A stretch of 64,000 bases of DNA, taken from NCBI GenBank assembly GCA_004154925.1, contig QJNS01000050.1, positions 62,001 to 126,000 on the forward strand, given 5' to 3'. Under the pieces are notes generated by a model. It was not told the DNA's origin. It ran no database searches and saw only the letters and a program-made list of their open reading frames with translations. The translations under genes and the position numbers were made by a program. How positions within the stretch are numbered: position 1 is the stretch's first letter; the number at the start of each line of letters is the position of its first letter. This document shows positions 33,100 to 45,264 of this stretch, piece after piece. Origin of the DNA: Monosporascus cannonballus. Its lineage: Eukaryota; Ascomycota; Sordariomycetes; Xylariales.

Positions 33100-35600
33100 G
33101 ATCTGTATTCCTTTAATAGTATTACAAACTTTTTGGTCGTTTTCTTTAAATAGCTTACTTTTGCTTTTCTAGAAAAGTGTTTGATGTTTCCAGTTGATAT
33201 ATAGGTTGTCGGATTTAAGTTACGGCATTCCTAAGATAATATCATGTCCAGAGATATTAGCGATATCTATCGAAATTCGTTCTTTATATCCTTAAATCTA
33301 TATCGAAAATTTTTCAATTTCTCGAAAAACTCGTTCGTTTTCGTACGTAAATAAGTTTCCGTTTACCGTACGTAACTTATAGGATTTTAATTTGCATTTC
33401 TGGAGAATTTAATATTTTTCTGTTACCGCGAAAAAAATAAAATTACCTTTTGCTCTTAAATCTATTATAACTTTAATTATCTTATTTTTATATTAAAAAA
33501 GAATTTCGATTTAACTGCGTATTTCTTTAGTTACTTTATATAAGGTTTTATATATTGGGGCTTTTCGATATCTTATCTTCGAAAATCTTTATCGTTTTTT
33601 AACTAACGCGGTTTATTCGCAAATACGCGTTTTTATTCTCGAGCTTTCTTGATAGCATATTTGGTATAATAGTTATCCATGTACTTATACTATTTCTTTT
33701 TGCTTAACTGGTATCCGAAAATAATCGTTTTCTTTTAGTTCGACTTTTGGTCCCGCATTTTCTGAATTGTAAGGTCGAAAAGGTATACCTCTGAAAAAAA
33801 TGTTCCCAAATCTAGGAATTCGTATTAGATATAAAGCATCGGGGAATAACATAAGCATTTTTTTGATATAGCCTTCCGACTCCGTTCCGAATTAGGATAT
33901 AAGTAACAAAATCTGGGATATTCTGGTTATCGAGGGGTTTTTATACATCTGCACTAGTTATCGAGTTCGATAAGTATTTCCTTATCTCATCTAAGCCAAA
34001 AGTCATTATCCTCCTTAGCTTTAAAATAAACGAGACAATCGTCAAGGTAACAAACAGTAAAATACAGCGAATTGTAATGGTTTATTTGGGGTTTCTTGGT
34101 ATATACTGGATATTCGGGGAATTCGCTAAGTTTCGAGGATAACTATTCGTAATTACTAACATCGGGTCGAAATTAACCATTTTCGTTACGTATCTTATAC
34201 CGAAATATATCAAAATAACAAAGGCATCCTAACTTTATAGCTATCTTAAAAACCGTCTGTCCTAGATAATACTTACAGACTTTAACCTTAAAATTCTGAC
34301 AGGTAGGACAATTTTCGTACTTTGGAATATCGTTTTGGATCTAAGTAATTGTAGTAATAGTAAATTCTGGCTAGAAGAAAATCGAATTAACCTTTTTCCC
34401 TTCTTTTTTACCTTACTATCTATCTCTTGCTAAATCATTCTGACTTTTTTCTAAGATTAAGGAATTCCTTTCTTCTTGGAGTTCCTTTTAATAAGAGAAC
34501 AATATTTACTCTTGAAATGTCCCTTTTTGCCACAGTTAAAATATTTTATTTTAAACTTGTTTTTTTTGGGCTTTTTCAAAACAGCATTCGTTTCCTTTTA
34601 AAGCTTGCCCTTGTCCTTCTTAATTCGGCTGCTAAAACCGTTATCGTCATCTCATCTGCTAATCCTTTTCTTCTCGAAGTACCGGTCGAAAATACGTCGG
34701 TCGGCAATAATAACCTTATTGGTATATTTTGTAAAAGATTCAACCTTTGGTTCCTTATACATCTTGTTCTTAACCCACAGCTTCAAGTTATCATAATATG
34801 GATAAAATAACGCGTTTTCTAGCAAATTCGAAATAACGGCCAGGCAATTAAACTTAATTATGTACTTGGCGGCCGACTTAGTTTAATAGAAAAAATAGAG
34901 CTGCTTAACGGGGTTTTGCTCCTTATCGGGATTTCCAAATAAGGTACGCATTTTTTCTTTGAAATGTTCGTATTTGTTGAAAATATAATTGGTCATATTC
35001 GAGGATTTATTAGGGTAATTCTAAAGGTAGTTTTTTCATAATAGGTTCGAACCACAGAAGAATTTTTCCAGCGAATAGCTATAAGATGGCGATCACTTTC
35101 TAATAGTTTTTCGTTAAAAAATTTTCATAAAACTTAAGGTAAAATTTGGCCTGAACTAAGAATCCTTCCGGGTCCTCTAATCCATCATAAAGCTTGAAAG
35201 GGGTTAGCTTATAACCCTTAACGTCTGGCATTCCATAATAATTAGGGAGTGGAATAATTTCTTCGCGTATCTGATTTATATCAAATAATAGCAGAATCGA
35301 AGCTCTTTGCTGCTAAGCAAGTACGGCGTTCTTTTTTTCAAAGCTTTGACTTCTGTTATCAAGATATATAATTTTTTGTCGATAATCGATTCCTGCTCTT
35401 TTTCTTTCTTTTTCTAAAACCTTGCTCTATACTCTTCCTCAATTTTTTTTAACTATTTTTTCTTAATCTTTTCCCGCTCTAATTTCTCTTTCTAGACTTT
35501 AGTAATATTCTTAGGAGTTAAAGTAGGTTATTACCGGGACTATAAAGAAAAAAGGCCTGTTTAAAATCGGGTAATAAAAGGTGCCATATTTTTAATTAGT
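33100..35600 (-). pseudogene. Gag and protease region of element E
   Basis: At about 34480-34550 the minus strand reads KYFNCGKKGHFKSKYC, a gag zinc knuckle whose first Cys is now Tyr (TGT to TAT). Downstream lies the gag-protease junction, and at about 33200-33260 ISGHDIILGMP-like residues mark the end of the protease. Upstream (34800-35560) is the capsid part, ending in a Lys/Glu-rich stretch near 35400-35520. The plus-strand open frames at 34427-34810 are shadows of this gene. Confidence 0.75.
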
Positions 35601-35811
35601 TAAAAAATATTTCGATAAAAAGTAAATCATTTAATCCGATTACTAATTCTTTATTAGCTAATAACCAAAATCGAATATGTTATCTATCTTTCTAATATCG
35701 TTCTGTAATATCGTATTTATTAAGGTTAAAAAAGCTTATGCTTAATTAAACTTTAAATTATTCGTCGACTATTAATTAAGAAGCTATTAAAATATAATGA
35801 ACCTATTATAC

Positions 35812-36189
35812 ATTTACTCAAAGATATAAGCAATATCCGAAAAAGGTTTTAATTTGCAGGTAATAATAAAATAAAAAAATAATTTAATTGTTTATTCGTT
35901 AAGAAATTAAATATTTTTTCTTAATTAAAAACCGGTACAATTTTCTCTTAACTCAAAGCTTAAATTAAGTAAGTGCTCTTTATATAAAGGACCGATTTAT
36001 TATATATTTCAATTTCTTAAAGTAAATATATCTTAGATCTATATAATCTATATGATTTGGTCAGATCACTTAAACTACTTAGATCACTTCGGAGGGCCAA
36101 GCTTCCCTGTCCGGGATTTAGCTGTAACAGGCGCACGCTAATCTTTAAAGGTTGGTCTTCTCAAAACAGAAAGCCCTGTTCCTGTAACA
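35812..36189 (-). repeat. 5' LTR of element E
   Basis: The minus-strand LTR starts TGTTACAGGAACAGGG at 36189. It is less mutated than the 3' LTR at 10670-11069. The inner boundary is approximate, set by where similarity to the other copy stops. Confidence 0.78.
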
Positions 36190-36194
36190 TTTAT

Positions 36195-39100
36195 AAGGAT
36201 ATCGAAAATTATATAATTAATTTTAATTGTTAACTTAAAATATTAACTTTATTATTCTTTAAACTTTTTATATAGCGTTATTAATATTTTATATATTTTT
36301 AGTTTATTATAACAGAAAAATGTTTAAAAATTTAAATACACTTTAACTTAATATATATATATATATATATTTAAAGAAACCATTTAATTTGTTTTAAAAA
36401 TCTTCAGTAATAAGTATATATTCTTATTTAAAACATTCGCAATTAAATATACATAATTCTGATTTATATAAAAAATATTACAAAATTTAATTTAATTTAC
36501 TAATTTTATAATTTAATTACTACCTTTGAATTATAATTTGAAATATTAGCTTTTAACTTAATGCGACGTATTAAATCATATATAACGAATAATAATTCGT
36601 TAATAATTATATTTTTAATCTTTTAAACCGTTTTCATCGTTTATAATGTTTATCGAAAACCTTTTTTACCAAATTAATTGAAGACATATTAATTTTATCA
36701 AAGTTTTGTTTAAATCCTATATAAGAAATAACAAATATAAGAAATATTTACACTTTTTTAAACCCTTTAAAATCCATATTTTTTATAATTATCCTATATT
36801 TTAAACTTTATTTTAAGATATTTGAAAATAGTAAATTTTAATTGCTGTATTTTTAATTTTTATATTAATTAACAATTAAACTTTTTTATAAATTTAGAAT
36901 GTTTTATACGCGTATTTTACATATGTTTTTGTCGTTTTGGAAAAAAATAAGAATATTGTTCAAATAATAATTATCATAAAAACATTAAGATAATTTCGCA
37001 ATATATAATTTATTATTCGTTAAAAGGTTACTAATACGTTTGTAAATTTTAATATTATAATCAAATATTTAAGTAATTTATATTTCGTTTTCACGGTTAT
37101 TTTTATTTATATTGTTTTCAATTTTAATAAAGCTATATTTACTTTAAACACGACTATTTTAGCTTATTTGATTTTGTAAAACCGGTTTTATATTTTAAAA
37201 ATTTAAAAGTATTTAAATTTAACGGTATTATAGTTTAATAAATGATAATCGACTCAAAATTATAATTTTGCACTTTTTTAGTAAGAAAATTATAACATAG
37301 TTTTTTAAATAATTCAAAAAATAAAATATAAACTTTGAAAATTTAAATTTTTTTAAATATCTTTTAAAACCGCGGTATTTAGTTTGGTTAAGTTTATAAA
37401 TAATATAGAACGTTATAGATAAAGGTTTCTTATAAAATGTTTATATTTGAAATATCTTAATCGTATATTTATTAAATCTTTTAATTTTTTAATTTATTAA
37501 TATAAATTGTTATTTAATTACCTAACTTTCATTTTAATAAAAATAACGATATACATTATCTTTTGACATACTTATTTTCTGGTTTATTTCTTTAAATAGT
37601 AAAATATTTATCCTATTTCTACATTTATATTCGTTTATATTTTCGATTAAGTATTATAACATCACTCTACTTTTTTTAAAAAAATACTTATAGACAATAT
37701 ATAAAAAGAACTTTATTTAACCAACTTTTCTATTAAGTCAAAGCTCATATTAATGCATTTATTGTTTTTTCAAATTTCTATCGTAATTTCCAATAACATG
37801 ATATCAAAATGTATTACTTGATATTTCTCTTAAATAAAAACTGTTAAATGATTGATTTTACGTTTAAGACTTTTTTATTATAATAAGTAAAACCTTGCTT
37901 TTCGACATTCGCAACTGTATAAAATTTTTAATTTACATCTTTATACCCCTTTATATTTATTAATAACAATTAATATAATGTAATATTAACCTATATGTTA
38001 TAAATACTTATTACAATATATTAATATATTTTTATTCGTAGCTTAAAACTAATAAAACTATTATCGATTTTTATTGTTACGTTTAAACTTTTATTTAAAA
38101 CTTCTTTTTAATTCTTTTAACTTTCATTATATTGCGGCTTTTTTATAAGTAAATATTTTTATTTCTTTTTTAAATTTATTAAATTATATTTATAGTTTTA
38201 TATATAACGTATTAAATTATTATATTTATTATTTGTATCGGCGGATTTCGTTCTATTTTTACTATTTTTATAAAATAACTAATTTCTCTATATATTTTAT
38301 CACTTTTTATTTTATTAAATTAGTATTATTATTTTTGTAGATGTTTAACAAAAATATGAATTTCGATTTTGATAATTTCTTTATATTTGAGAGTTATAGT
38401 AAAAATTAATTAAAAGTATAGGTTAATAATTCTTTTTCAATAATATTTTTCAACTATTTATTAAATTAGATATTTTGGATTTAATAATTATATTACTTAT
38501 AATAACCTTAAAAATCTCTAACGCTATTATATTTTAAGCTAGTTTTATAAAGTCGTTTACTAATCGCTTTCGTTTTATAAAGTACTAATTCGAAAATATC
38601 GATATTATTATTGATTAATTTAATTCGGTTATTTTTTTTAGAAAATCGGCTTCCTTATAATATATACGTATTTTATAGTAGTAAAATAAATCCTTTTATT
38701 TTTTCCAAAAATTAATATAGCTATTTAAAATAATAAATAATAAGTATTTAACCCTATTTATCAAAAATTCTAAATTTTATAATTTTCGATTAATTTTAAT
38801 ATATCTTTAAATATTTTCGGTATATTGTTTTACTAATTCTTCAACGTTATCTAGATTAATCTTTAACCTTTTTATATTTCGCATTAAATCTTTTATAGAA
38901 ATAACTTGTATTAGTATTGTGCTCAAATTATAATAATATTTTGTTTATTTTTATTCAATAATATATTATTACGTCTGATTAATTATTTTTTCGAAACAAA
39001 AGTTTAATTTTTTATCTTTAAAACTTTTAGCAAACACTTTGGTAATACCTTATTTTACTATAATTATGCAAGATATATTTAGTTTAAAGTAATATTTTTC

Positions 39101-39984
39101 GGGTTGAGCTAAATATCTAGAAAATTATTACACGACAAATAATATACCTTATATCTTTAAATACGATAATTAATTTCTGTTTTTTACGTTTACTATACTT
39201 ATAAAATTAGATGTAACGTTTATCTCCACGTTAAACCGTTCTTAATTTAATAAGTTCGGCTTCTATAAAATATAAAATAACGGTTCGGTTTCGTCGTTTT
39301 TCAAAATTCCTTTGGTAATATATCTATTCTATAATATATTATCTTTTATATTTTATATAGCGTTTAAATATTTAGCATCAATCTTAAGAAATTTCGCAGT
39401 TTATTTTTTTTATGTATTTAATCGAAATAATTTAAAAAGAATTTATTTTATTTCTTATTTGTTTTTCAATACATTTATTAAGTTATAGTTTTTATTACCG
39501 ATTTATCTTATTCTAATTATAAAGCTTTTAAATATAACTATATAACTATACTATTCGGTCGAAATTTTAAATTGATTGTTAATTTATTCATTTTCTTTCG
39601 ATCGACTTTAACGTTTTCCAAATAATTTCTTATAACAAATTCGAAATAATTTAAACCATTTTCCGCAAAAATAGTTATAACGATAAAAAATTGATCCAAT
39701 ATCCTCTTCAAATTATAAAATCTAAAACAAGTTTATATTTAATGTTAAAAATATTCAATACTTTTTTAATTATATAAATAAAACTTTACGATGTTATATT
39801 TTAAGCCGTTAATTTGTATTAAAATTCCCTTTATTTAAGCTGTAAATTAGTAAACATAATTTTTAAATTTTTAATCTTTATATTTAAGTAAATTATTATT
39901 GTAATTTTAAAATTAAAAATCGATATAATAATTAATAAATATTACTTAATATTAAACGATATTATTAAATAAAAGTTTATAAAA
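36195..39984 (-). pseudogene. Element D internal region (gag to RNase H part), degraded
   Basis: The start (36195-36260: ATCGAAAATTATATAATTAATTTT, then TTACTTTAnTATTCTTT-like) aligns to element B at 47109-47200, so the orientation and family are the same as B. The region is more mutated than B and domains cannot be read reliably. The 5' boundary next to the LTR matches the A/B/C internal start. Confidence 0.7.
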
Positions 39985-40296
39985 TTTAACGGCTATAAGA
40001 TTTAACTAATGCTTAAACTTTAATTATACGGGTTAATATTAATATAAATATCGTAAAACTGTAAGTAATAAATTAAAATAATTCCTTTTCGTAATATTAA
40101 AAATACTTTAAATAATTAAACCATATTACAAATTAATATAATATATATTATTATTTATTATGAATAAGTTAATAATCCCGCTTACTAACTTACTACTAGT
40201 AAATTAGGAATTTATTACGTAACTTAACCTACTTAGCTCCTTAGCTATTTTTTGTTACAACTTTTTCTAAAAGCTATCATTTACTAAATCGTAATA
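39985..40296 (-). repeat. 5' LTR of element D
   Basis: 312 bp, equal in length to 8240-8551 and in the same orientation. It shares the blocks ATTATACGGGTTAATATTA, TTCGTAATATTAAAAATACTTTAAA, TTATTACGTAACTTAACC and TTACAACTTTTTCTAAAAG. Confidence 0.8.
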
Positions 40297-40301
40297 AATA
40301 A

Positions 40302-41180
40302 TTTCGTTATCTTGTGAAATTGCTATTCATAAATGTTAGCAGCTCCGCTTTTTAATAACATTTCGAACGGTAAGTTAAATCGGTTAAAAAGGTTATTTTT
40401 TAGAGAAGTGGAGATAGATGCCATATACCCTCTTTTTTTATGATTCCAGATCGTTATACTGCATTGGTATTTCTTTAAGTAACTTCTCCTCTTTATACCA
40501 CCGAATTATCAGAAATTCCGCCTTGTATAAGGACTCCTACGCAGTCTTTGGGGCTCTGAAGCCTGTATATGTGCATAAAAGCCTGCCTACAGAACCAGAT
40601 TCGTATCATAATGCTATTTCTACAGTGTTATGTTGTCGAGATAAAAGCACCGGAACAGTTCCCCGACCGGTAGATGGAGGGATTATAACTAAAGACGGAA
40701 TGTGGTGTTTAACATGGGGTTTTTGGTTTTCCAAGTGCCAGGCAGGGGCTTTAGGTGGGGAGGCCACCAGGGCAGGGGGCCTATCTGAATAGTGGCCGTA
40801 TATAAGATCGACCACGGTCGTACGTACGTGTGTGCGGCCGAGCCGCGACAGGCCCCCTATCCGTAACCGCCCCCCGACGAGGCTATGCACTTTGCAAAGC
40901 TCTTTCACTGTTATCCACTTCCTAGCCTTCTTCAAGACTTTAATCCTTTAATAACATTTACTCCCACTACTCAAGACCGGGGTTCCTTAACGAATACTTT
41001 CTAGCTTTCACACCCCCCGCCCTTTCCCCCAGCAGCGCCCTCGTTAACAACTCCTTGCCAAAAATACGCGTAAAAGCAGCTGCCACAGCCGGCTGTTCAG
41101 ACTCTAGTGCCCTCCATCTTTTCAGCCGAGTCGTCACGCCATCAGCTTAGTCTTACCCACGACTCCCAGGTCAGAATCCG
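40302..41180. other. GC-rich island with little RIP, possible gene or transposon body
   Basis: About 900 bp with balanced base composition sits between RIP-degraded blocks. It holds two overlapping long frames: plus 40418-40792 (124 codons) and minus 40606-40935 (109 codons). Neither resembles a family I know. The plus frame has a Met start and ends with a Gly/Ala-rich tail; the minus frame is rich in Arg, His and Pro. Because they overlap, at most one is likely real. The island ends in the palindromic array at 41180-41385, which may mean the whole is one end of a transposon. Confidence 0.5.
40418..40792 (+). CDS. Hypothetical protein, unknown (low confidence)
   Basis: An intact 124-codon frame starting MPYTLFFYDSRSLYC and ending with a Gly/Ala/Arg-rich tail. 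No signal peptide, membrane span or known motif is clear. It lies in the only kilobase-size stretch of the window with normal base composition. The 5' sequence (TTAGAGAAGTGGAGATAG before the ATG) shows no special feature. It overlaps the antisense frame at 40606-40935, so coding status is uncertain. Confidence 0.2.
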   Translation: MPYTLFFYDSRSLYCIGISLSNFSSLYHRIIRNSALYKDSYAVFGALKPVYVHKSLPTEPDSYHNAISTVLCCRDKSTGTVPRPVDGGIITKDGMWCLTWGFWFSKCQAGALGGEATRAGGLSE

Positions 41181-41385
41181 CTGAACCTGAGATATACCTA
41201 GGGTGAGGGAGGAACCACCCACCGAAAATTACCCACGGCCCACGGGTACCCGCGGGTAATGCCAAGGACCCATGGGTGACCCATTGGTCCTTGGCGTAAG
41301 TCAGAATTACCCGCGGGTACCTAATAAGGCCTTGGCATTACCCGCAGGTACCTAATAGGTCTTTAGCAAAACCCATTAGGTACTT
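41180..41385. repeat. Palindromic TACCCGCGGGTA repeat array
   Basis: About 200 bp is dominated by repeats of ACCC and GGGT in palindromic pairs: TACCCGCGGGTAAT at about 41247 and again near 41311, TTACCCGCAGGTACCTAATA near 41339, plus GGACCCATGGGTGACCCATTGGTCC. The spacer CCTTGGC / GCCAAGG recurs between them. A related motif, GAGTACCCGTAGGTTACC, is at about 63091-63112. The array resembles subterminal transposase-binding repeats of hAT-like elements; this is inference. Confidence 0.65.
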
Positions 41386-42091
41386 ATAATTATTTATTAA
41401 CAAAATACGTAAATTTTAAACGTAATAAAAAATGTAAGGAAATAATATGAAATAATTATTATGTTATAAAAATTATATATATTATTTTTAAGCGAAATAA
41501 ATAAAACGGTAAATTTAATTTTTTTTAAAAAATAATTTAAAATAATTTGAAATAATTATTATATATAATAAATTAAGTCCATTATAATTAGTTATTTTTG
41601 TAAACTTACTTTAACGGGAAAAAAAGGGAAAATTATTTACGTTACGGCCAGCAAGCTAATACCATAACCGCCTTTAATTCAGACTGTTTCTGGCTTTTTT
41701 TGCGGGAAATCTCCACTTATGCAAAACTTAGGGCTCGCGTTGCCGAATACGGCAGAAATAATTTTGATATAAGCGTAGCTAATAACGCCAAACCTTTTTT
41801 AAAGGCCTTATTTGGTAAATTTTTCAAAACGTTTTTTAGGCCGTTAATTAATGCGTCAATTTTAAGATCTAATTAATTCCTATTACTTCCATATATTTAA
41901 AATTATTTCCGTTTAGATTTTTTAATATAATTAAAACCTTATCCCATAATTTCCCGTAATATACTTATAATAAAAGGGGGGTTCGAACGTTAAAGGCGAA
42001 CCTTAGGAATAAGGCTGCGAGATTTCGTATCAAAATAACGTATAAAATAGTTTTCTTTGGCCTTATTATACCAGATTACAAAGCCGGTAAC
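41386..42091. other. Degraded repeat left of element C
   Basis: AT-rich, with phased GAAATAAT motifs at 41439-41460 and 41530-41560, then a less mutated part at about 41640-41850. The minus strand reads for short stretches (for example FVIWYNKAKENYFIRYFDTKSRSLI at about 42000-42085). It continues beyond element C at 55596, since C inserted at CTTTA. I cannot name the family. Confidence 0.45.
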
Positions 42092-42096
42092 CTTTA

Positions 42097-42497
42097 TGTT
42101 ACAACCCAAACCAGCTGGGCCTGCGAAAACGGTCCAGCCAAGATCACAAGCTATGCTAGTTCAGGGTCACGTGATCGGTGCTCAGCGGGTCTCAATTAAG
42201 CACGACTAAGTACGACTAAGCACGACTAAGCAGCACTAAGTAACATTAAGCAACCGTTTAGCAAGGTTCTGCTAAATAAAAATAAGCAATAATAAGGGAA
42301 TTAGGATATATACGTTTATTAATTCCATAATTTAAATAACTTTAGCTTATAATATAATATCGTTATCCAAGGTACTTTTGGTATTACGAAACGTAATATA
42401 TTACTATATTTATTGCTCAAATTTCCACGATATTCCTGTTAACATAAACTCGTCGACTTAAGGTTTAATAATTGGTTAAATCGTATAACTTATTATA
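42097..42497 (+). repeat. 5' LTR of element C
   Basis: It starts TGTTACAACCCAAACCAGCTGGG and keeps G+C in the U3 part. The run of CACGACTAAG repeats is at 42208-42240. GGATATATACG marks the probable TATA box near 42304. It ends CTTATTATA. Confidence 0.93.
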
Positions 42498-44692
42498 CGT
42501 TATAAGCTTTTGTTTAATAATACCGTTAAACTTTGAATAATATTTAGTACTGTCAAAATATCGATTAACGTTTAGGAAACCCTTATTTAATAGTTTTAGG
42601 TTCGAATTCGGAAATTAAAAAAGAAAATTCGATAACTTAGGGTTATATCACTTGCTTAACCTTTTTTCGCCCGCATAAAACCTAAAAAACCGGAACCTTA
42701 CGATAAAAAAAGTAACCTTTAAACCTTTTTAACATAAGTACGAATTTATCTTTATTTTTTAAACCTTAATAATTTAACGGATATGGTTCTAATAATAAAA
42801 ATATTCCTAATAGGAAATACGGCTAATTAATTTAAGCCTATTATAAAAAACTTCCTGGAAATAAAAAAACCGGATAAAAAAAATTTGATTCACGAGATTT
42901 TTTCATTTTATATTAATTTCGAAAATAAAATATGTAATAATTTCGGTAATCCGGATAAAAAACGATTAACGGCTTAACAACTCTTATAATTCCGATAAAA
43001 AGAATCCGCGTCCAAGTACGCCATAACCTTTAAAAATTTCGCGGTTAAGGCCGGATAAAAAAATAACGAAGCCGATACCCTTATTAACATATTTTATAAA
43101 GGGCTTAAAAATAATATAAAAAATAAAATTATTCGGATCGAACGATTAATTACCTTAAACCGGTATATTATAAAAATAATCAAAATTAATAACCGATAAT
43201 TTGAAAAACAATAAAAGAAAAAAGGATAATATGCCTTATATTTGGGATATATTAAGTTTAATTAGGGAAAAAAAACGTACCCTTTATTTTTTACAAAACG
43301 GCGCCAGGACCTATGGAATTCGGTATTACCTACAAATAAAATTAAAGCCAAATTAAATGCTTAAATTATGGCAAAATGAAATATAAGGTTTATAAGTACA
43401 AAAAGCCCAAGAAACCACGGCAAAATAACTAGACCCTTATATCGGAAAAACAATTTAAAAACAATTAAGGAAACGATAATAAAGTTATTAATATAATCCA
43501 AGCCAAGTATATATTAAAATTACGACAAAAGGTCTAATAAGGACCATTATAATAAAAGATTCGACGAGGAATATAAGAAACCAGAAAATTGGCTTAATAG
43601 GTATCGCGAATATAATAAGAAGCATTATAAAAATAATTACGCGAATACCGAAACTGGATAAAAAAGTTTGTCCCGGAATCCTTAATCGATATAGCAAAAT
43701 ATACGCTATACATTGTCGACGACGAAAATATCCCGATTACGTAAAATAAAAATAGCATATTTACGAACGAATTACCTGTATGTACTATAAGGGATTCGAT
43801 TTTCCAAATCGTACCGGAAATAATAAGGACGATAAGTAATAATATCGATAATTTCGAACCATAACCCCAGAAAATATCTAATAACTGGCTAAGGTAGAAA
43901 GCTGGCCTAAAAAAAAATAATACCCGTAAAAAGACCCCTTTTGTTATTATAGATAATACAATTATTAAACAGAAAAAAAGTTAATTTAACGTACAGTAAA
44001 AAATTATTATTAAAAAATTATTACGAATTCCCAAAAAAAGGTTATTAGAAAGAAATACGTTAATTTATAAGGAATTTTTAAAACAATAATTAAAATAACG
44101 CATAATAAGATATAATCGCAAATATAAAAAAACAAGGTATTCAATAAGGAAAAGAACTGCAAAAAAATTAAAAATAATTAATATAACTTAAAAAAATAGT
44201 ACGCCGACAATAATAAAAAATATAGCAACTTAACGTATTAAATAAAAAAATATAAACAAAGTTCGACAAATTCGAACAAAAGTTAAAAGAAAAAGGTTAC
44301 TTATAAAAAAGCCGCAAAATAATAAAACCTAAAGAAATTAAAGGGAACTTTTAAAAAAGGCTCTAAATGCGATAATAGGAAACCTTAATAACTTTATCAT
44401 TTTGGACATAGGAATCGGAACGTACTAGTATATTACAATAGTGGATTACGGAGCTCTGAGCGGAAATTATATTATACCAGATGTAATCAATAAGTTTAAA
44501 CTGCCATAGAGATATAAATTAAAACCTTATACCGTAATAAATGCCGAAAGTTAGGAATTCGTTTACGATAACGGAAAAATCTTACGCAAAATTAATTATT
44601 TCGAGATTTTTATCTAAGGACGATACCAGACAGTTGATTTTGATATCGTTCCACTTGGGAATTATGATATATTCTTAAGATTACCATGGATA
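42498..44692 (+). pseudogene. Gag and protease part of element C
   Basis: This part aligns with A 22611-24830. The gag block found open in A is present at about 43240-43495 with more stops. The protease block at 44435-44455 reads VDYGAL, so the catalytic Asp is retained here while it is Asn in A. The next block FVYDNGKILRKINYFEIF is followed by DIVPLGNYDI and ends LPWI at 44692, exactly where element B was inserted. Confidence 0.85.
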
Positions 44693-45087
44693 TGTGACGA
44701 GCTATAAGGTTTAACCAACTATTAAACCTTAAGTCGACGGGTTTATATTAGCAGAAGTATCGTGGGGATCTGAGTAATAAATATAGTAATATGTTACGTT
44801 TCGTAATACTAAGGGTGCCTTGGGTAACGATGTTATATTGCAAACAGAAGTTATTTAAATTATGGAATAACGAGCGTATATATTTTTGTTTTGGCTTAAA
44901 GTGCTTAAACGGTTTAAATCCTTAAGTTCGTTAAACCCTTTAAGTTTTCTTATTGGCTTAAGGGGTTTAAGGTATTTAACGCCTTAAAACCTTTAAGCTA
45001 ATTACGTAATATTTTTGCTTAGGTCGGAATTAACCTTTTTATGGTTCCGACTGTTTGCAAAAAAGCCAAAACCGTTAAATTATAATA
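44693..45087 (-). repeat. 3' LTR of element B
   Basis: Left edge TGTGACGAGCTATAAGG, right edge AAATTATAATA. The U3 part holds several copies of a CTTAAGG / CCTTTAAG unit (44900-45000) in place of the CACGACTAAG repeats of A and C. Confidence 0.92.
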
Positions 45088-45264
45088 CGATTTCCCTTTT
45101 TCCAAGATTTTTATCCTTAAAAATCAAATTATTTATTTAGCAATTTCGGTAAATAATTTTCCTTTTTATATCTTTATTTTATTAGGCCGAATCGAAAAAA
45201 TTTCGTTCCTATAAACGTATTAATATTTTAAATTTTTTAAAACTTATTAAACGTTTTAATTTCA

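Larger units (their letters stand above)
10670..36189 (-). mobile_element. Gypsy element E, nested in D and interrupted by Copia F
   Basis: LTRs in minus orientation lie at about 10670-11069 and 35812-36189. The sharp end is ...TATAACA at 11069 and ...TGTAACA at 36189. The purine-tract complement (CTATTTCCCTTTTTT) follows the left LTR. The internal region is 11070-12054 plus 30407-35811, joined across Copia F. A possible duplication TTTAT flanks E at 10665-10669 and 36190-36194, although the LTR then starts ATTTA, so the outer boundary is approximate. Without F, E is about 7.2 kb. It has fewer stops than the other Gypsy copies. Confidence 0.85.
8240..40296 (-). mobile_element. Gypsy element D (outermost host of the nest), interrupted by E
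   Basis: Two 312 bp LTRs in the same (minus) orientation lie at 8240-8551 and 39985-40296. The internal part is split into 8552-10669 and 36195-39984 by element E. Right after the left LTR the sequence CGATTTTCTTTTTC is the complement of the polypurine tract that precedes the 3' LTR in A and B. Just inside the right LTR (minus strand) the sequence matches the start of the internal region of A and C (TTATnAnCTTTTATTTAATAATA). The flanks GATAA (8235-8239) and AATAA (40297-40301) differ by one RIP-type transition. With inserts removed, D is about 6.4 kb. Both internal parts are heavily mutated. Confidence 0.85.

Noticed and set aside
34427..34810. Two open plus-strand frames (127 and 63 codons)
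   Set aside because: They are antisense to the gag zinc-knuckle region of element E, which has the better motif evidence.
8240..40296. A single giant mobile element (Starship-like) bounded by the 312 bp repeats
   Set aside because: The repeats are LTRs with polypurine and internal-start sequences of an ordinary Gypsy, and its size is normal once the nested inserts are removed.
40606..40935. 109-codon minus frame with Met start
   Set aside because: It overlaps the plus frame at 40418-40792. Neither has a known family and no splice or promoter signal decides between them, so only the island was described and the plus frame given low confidence.
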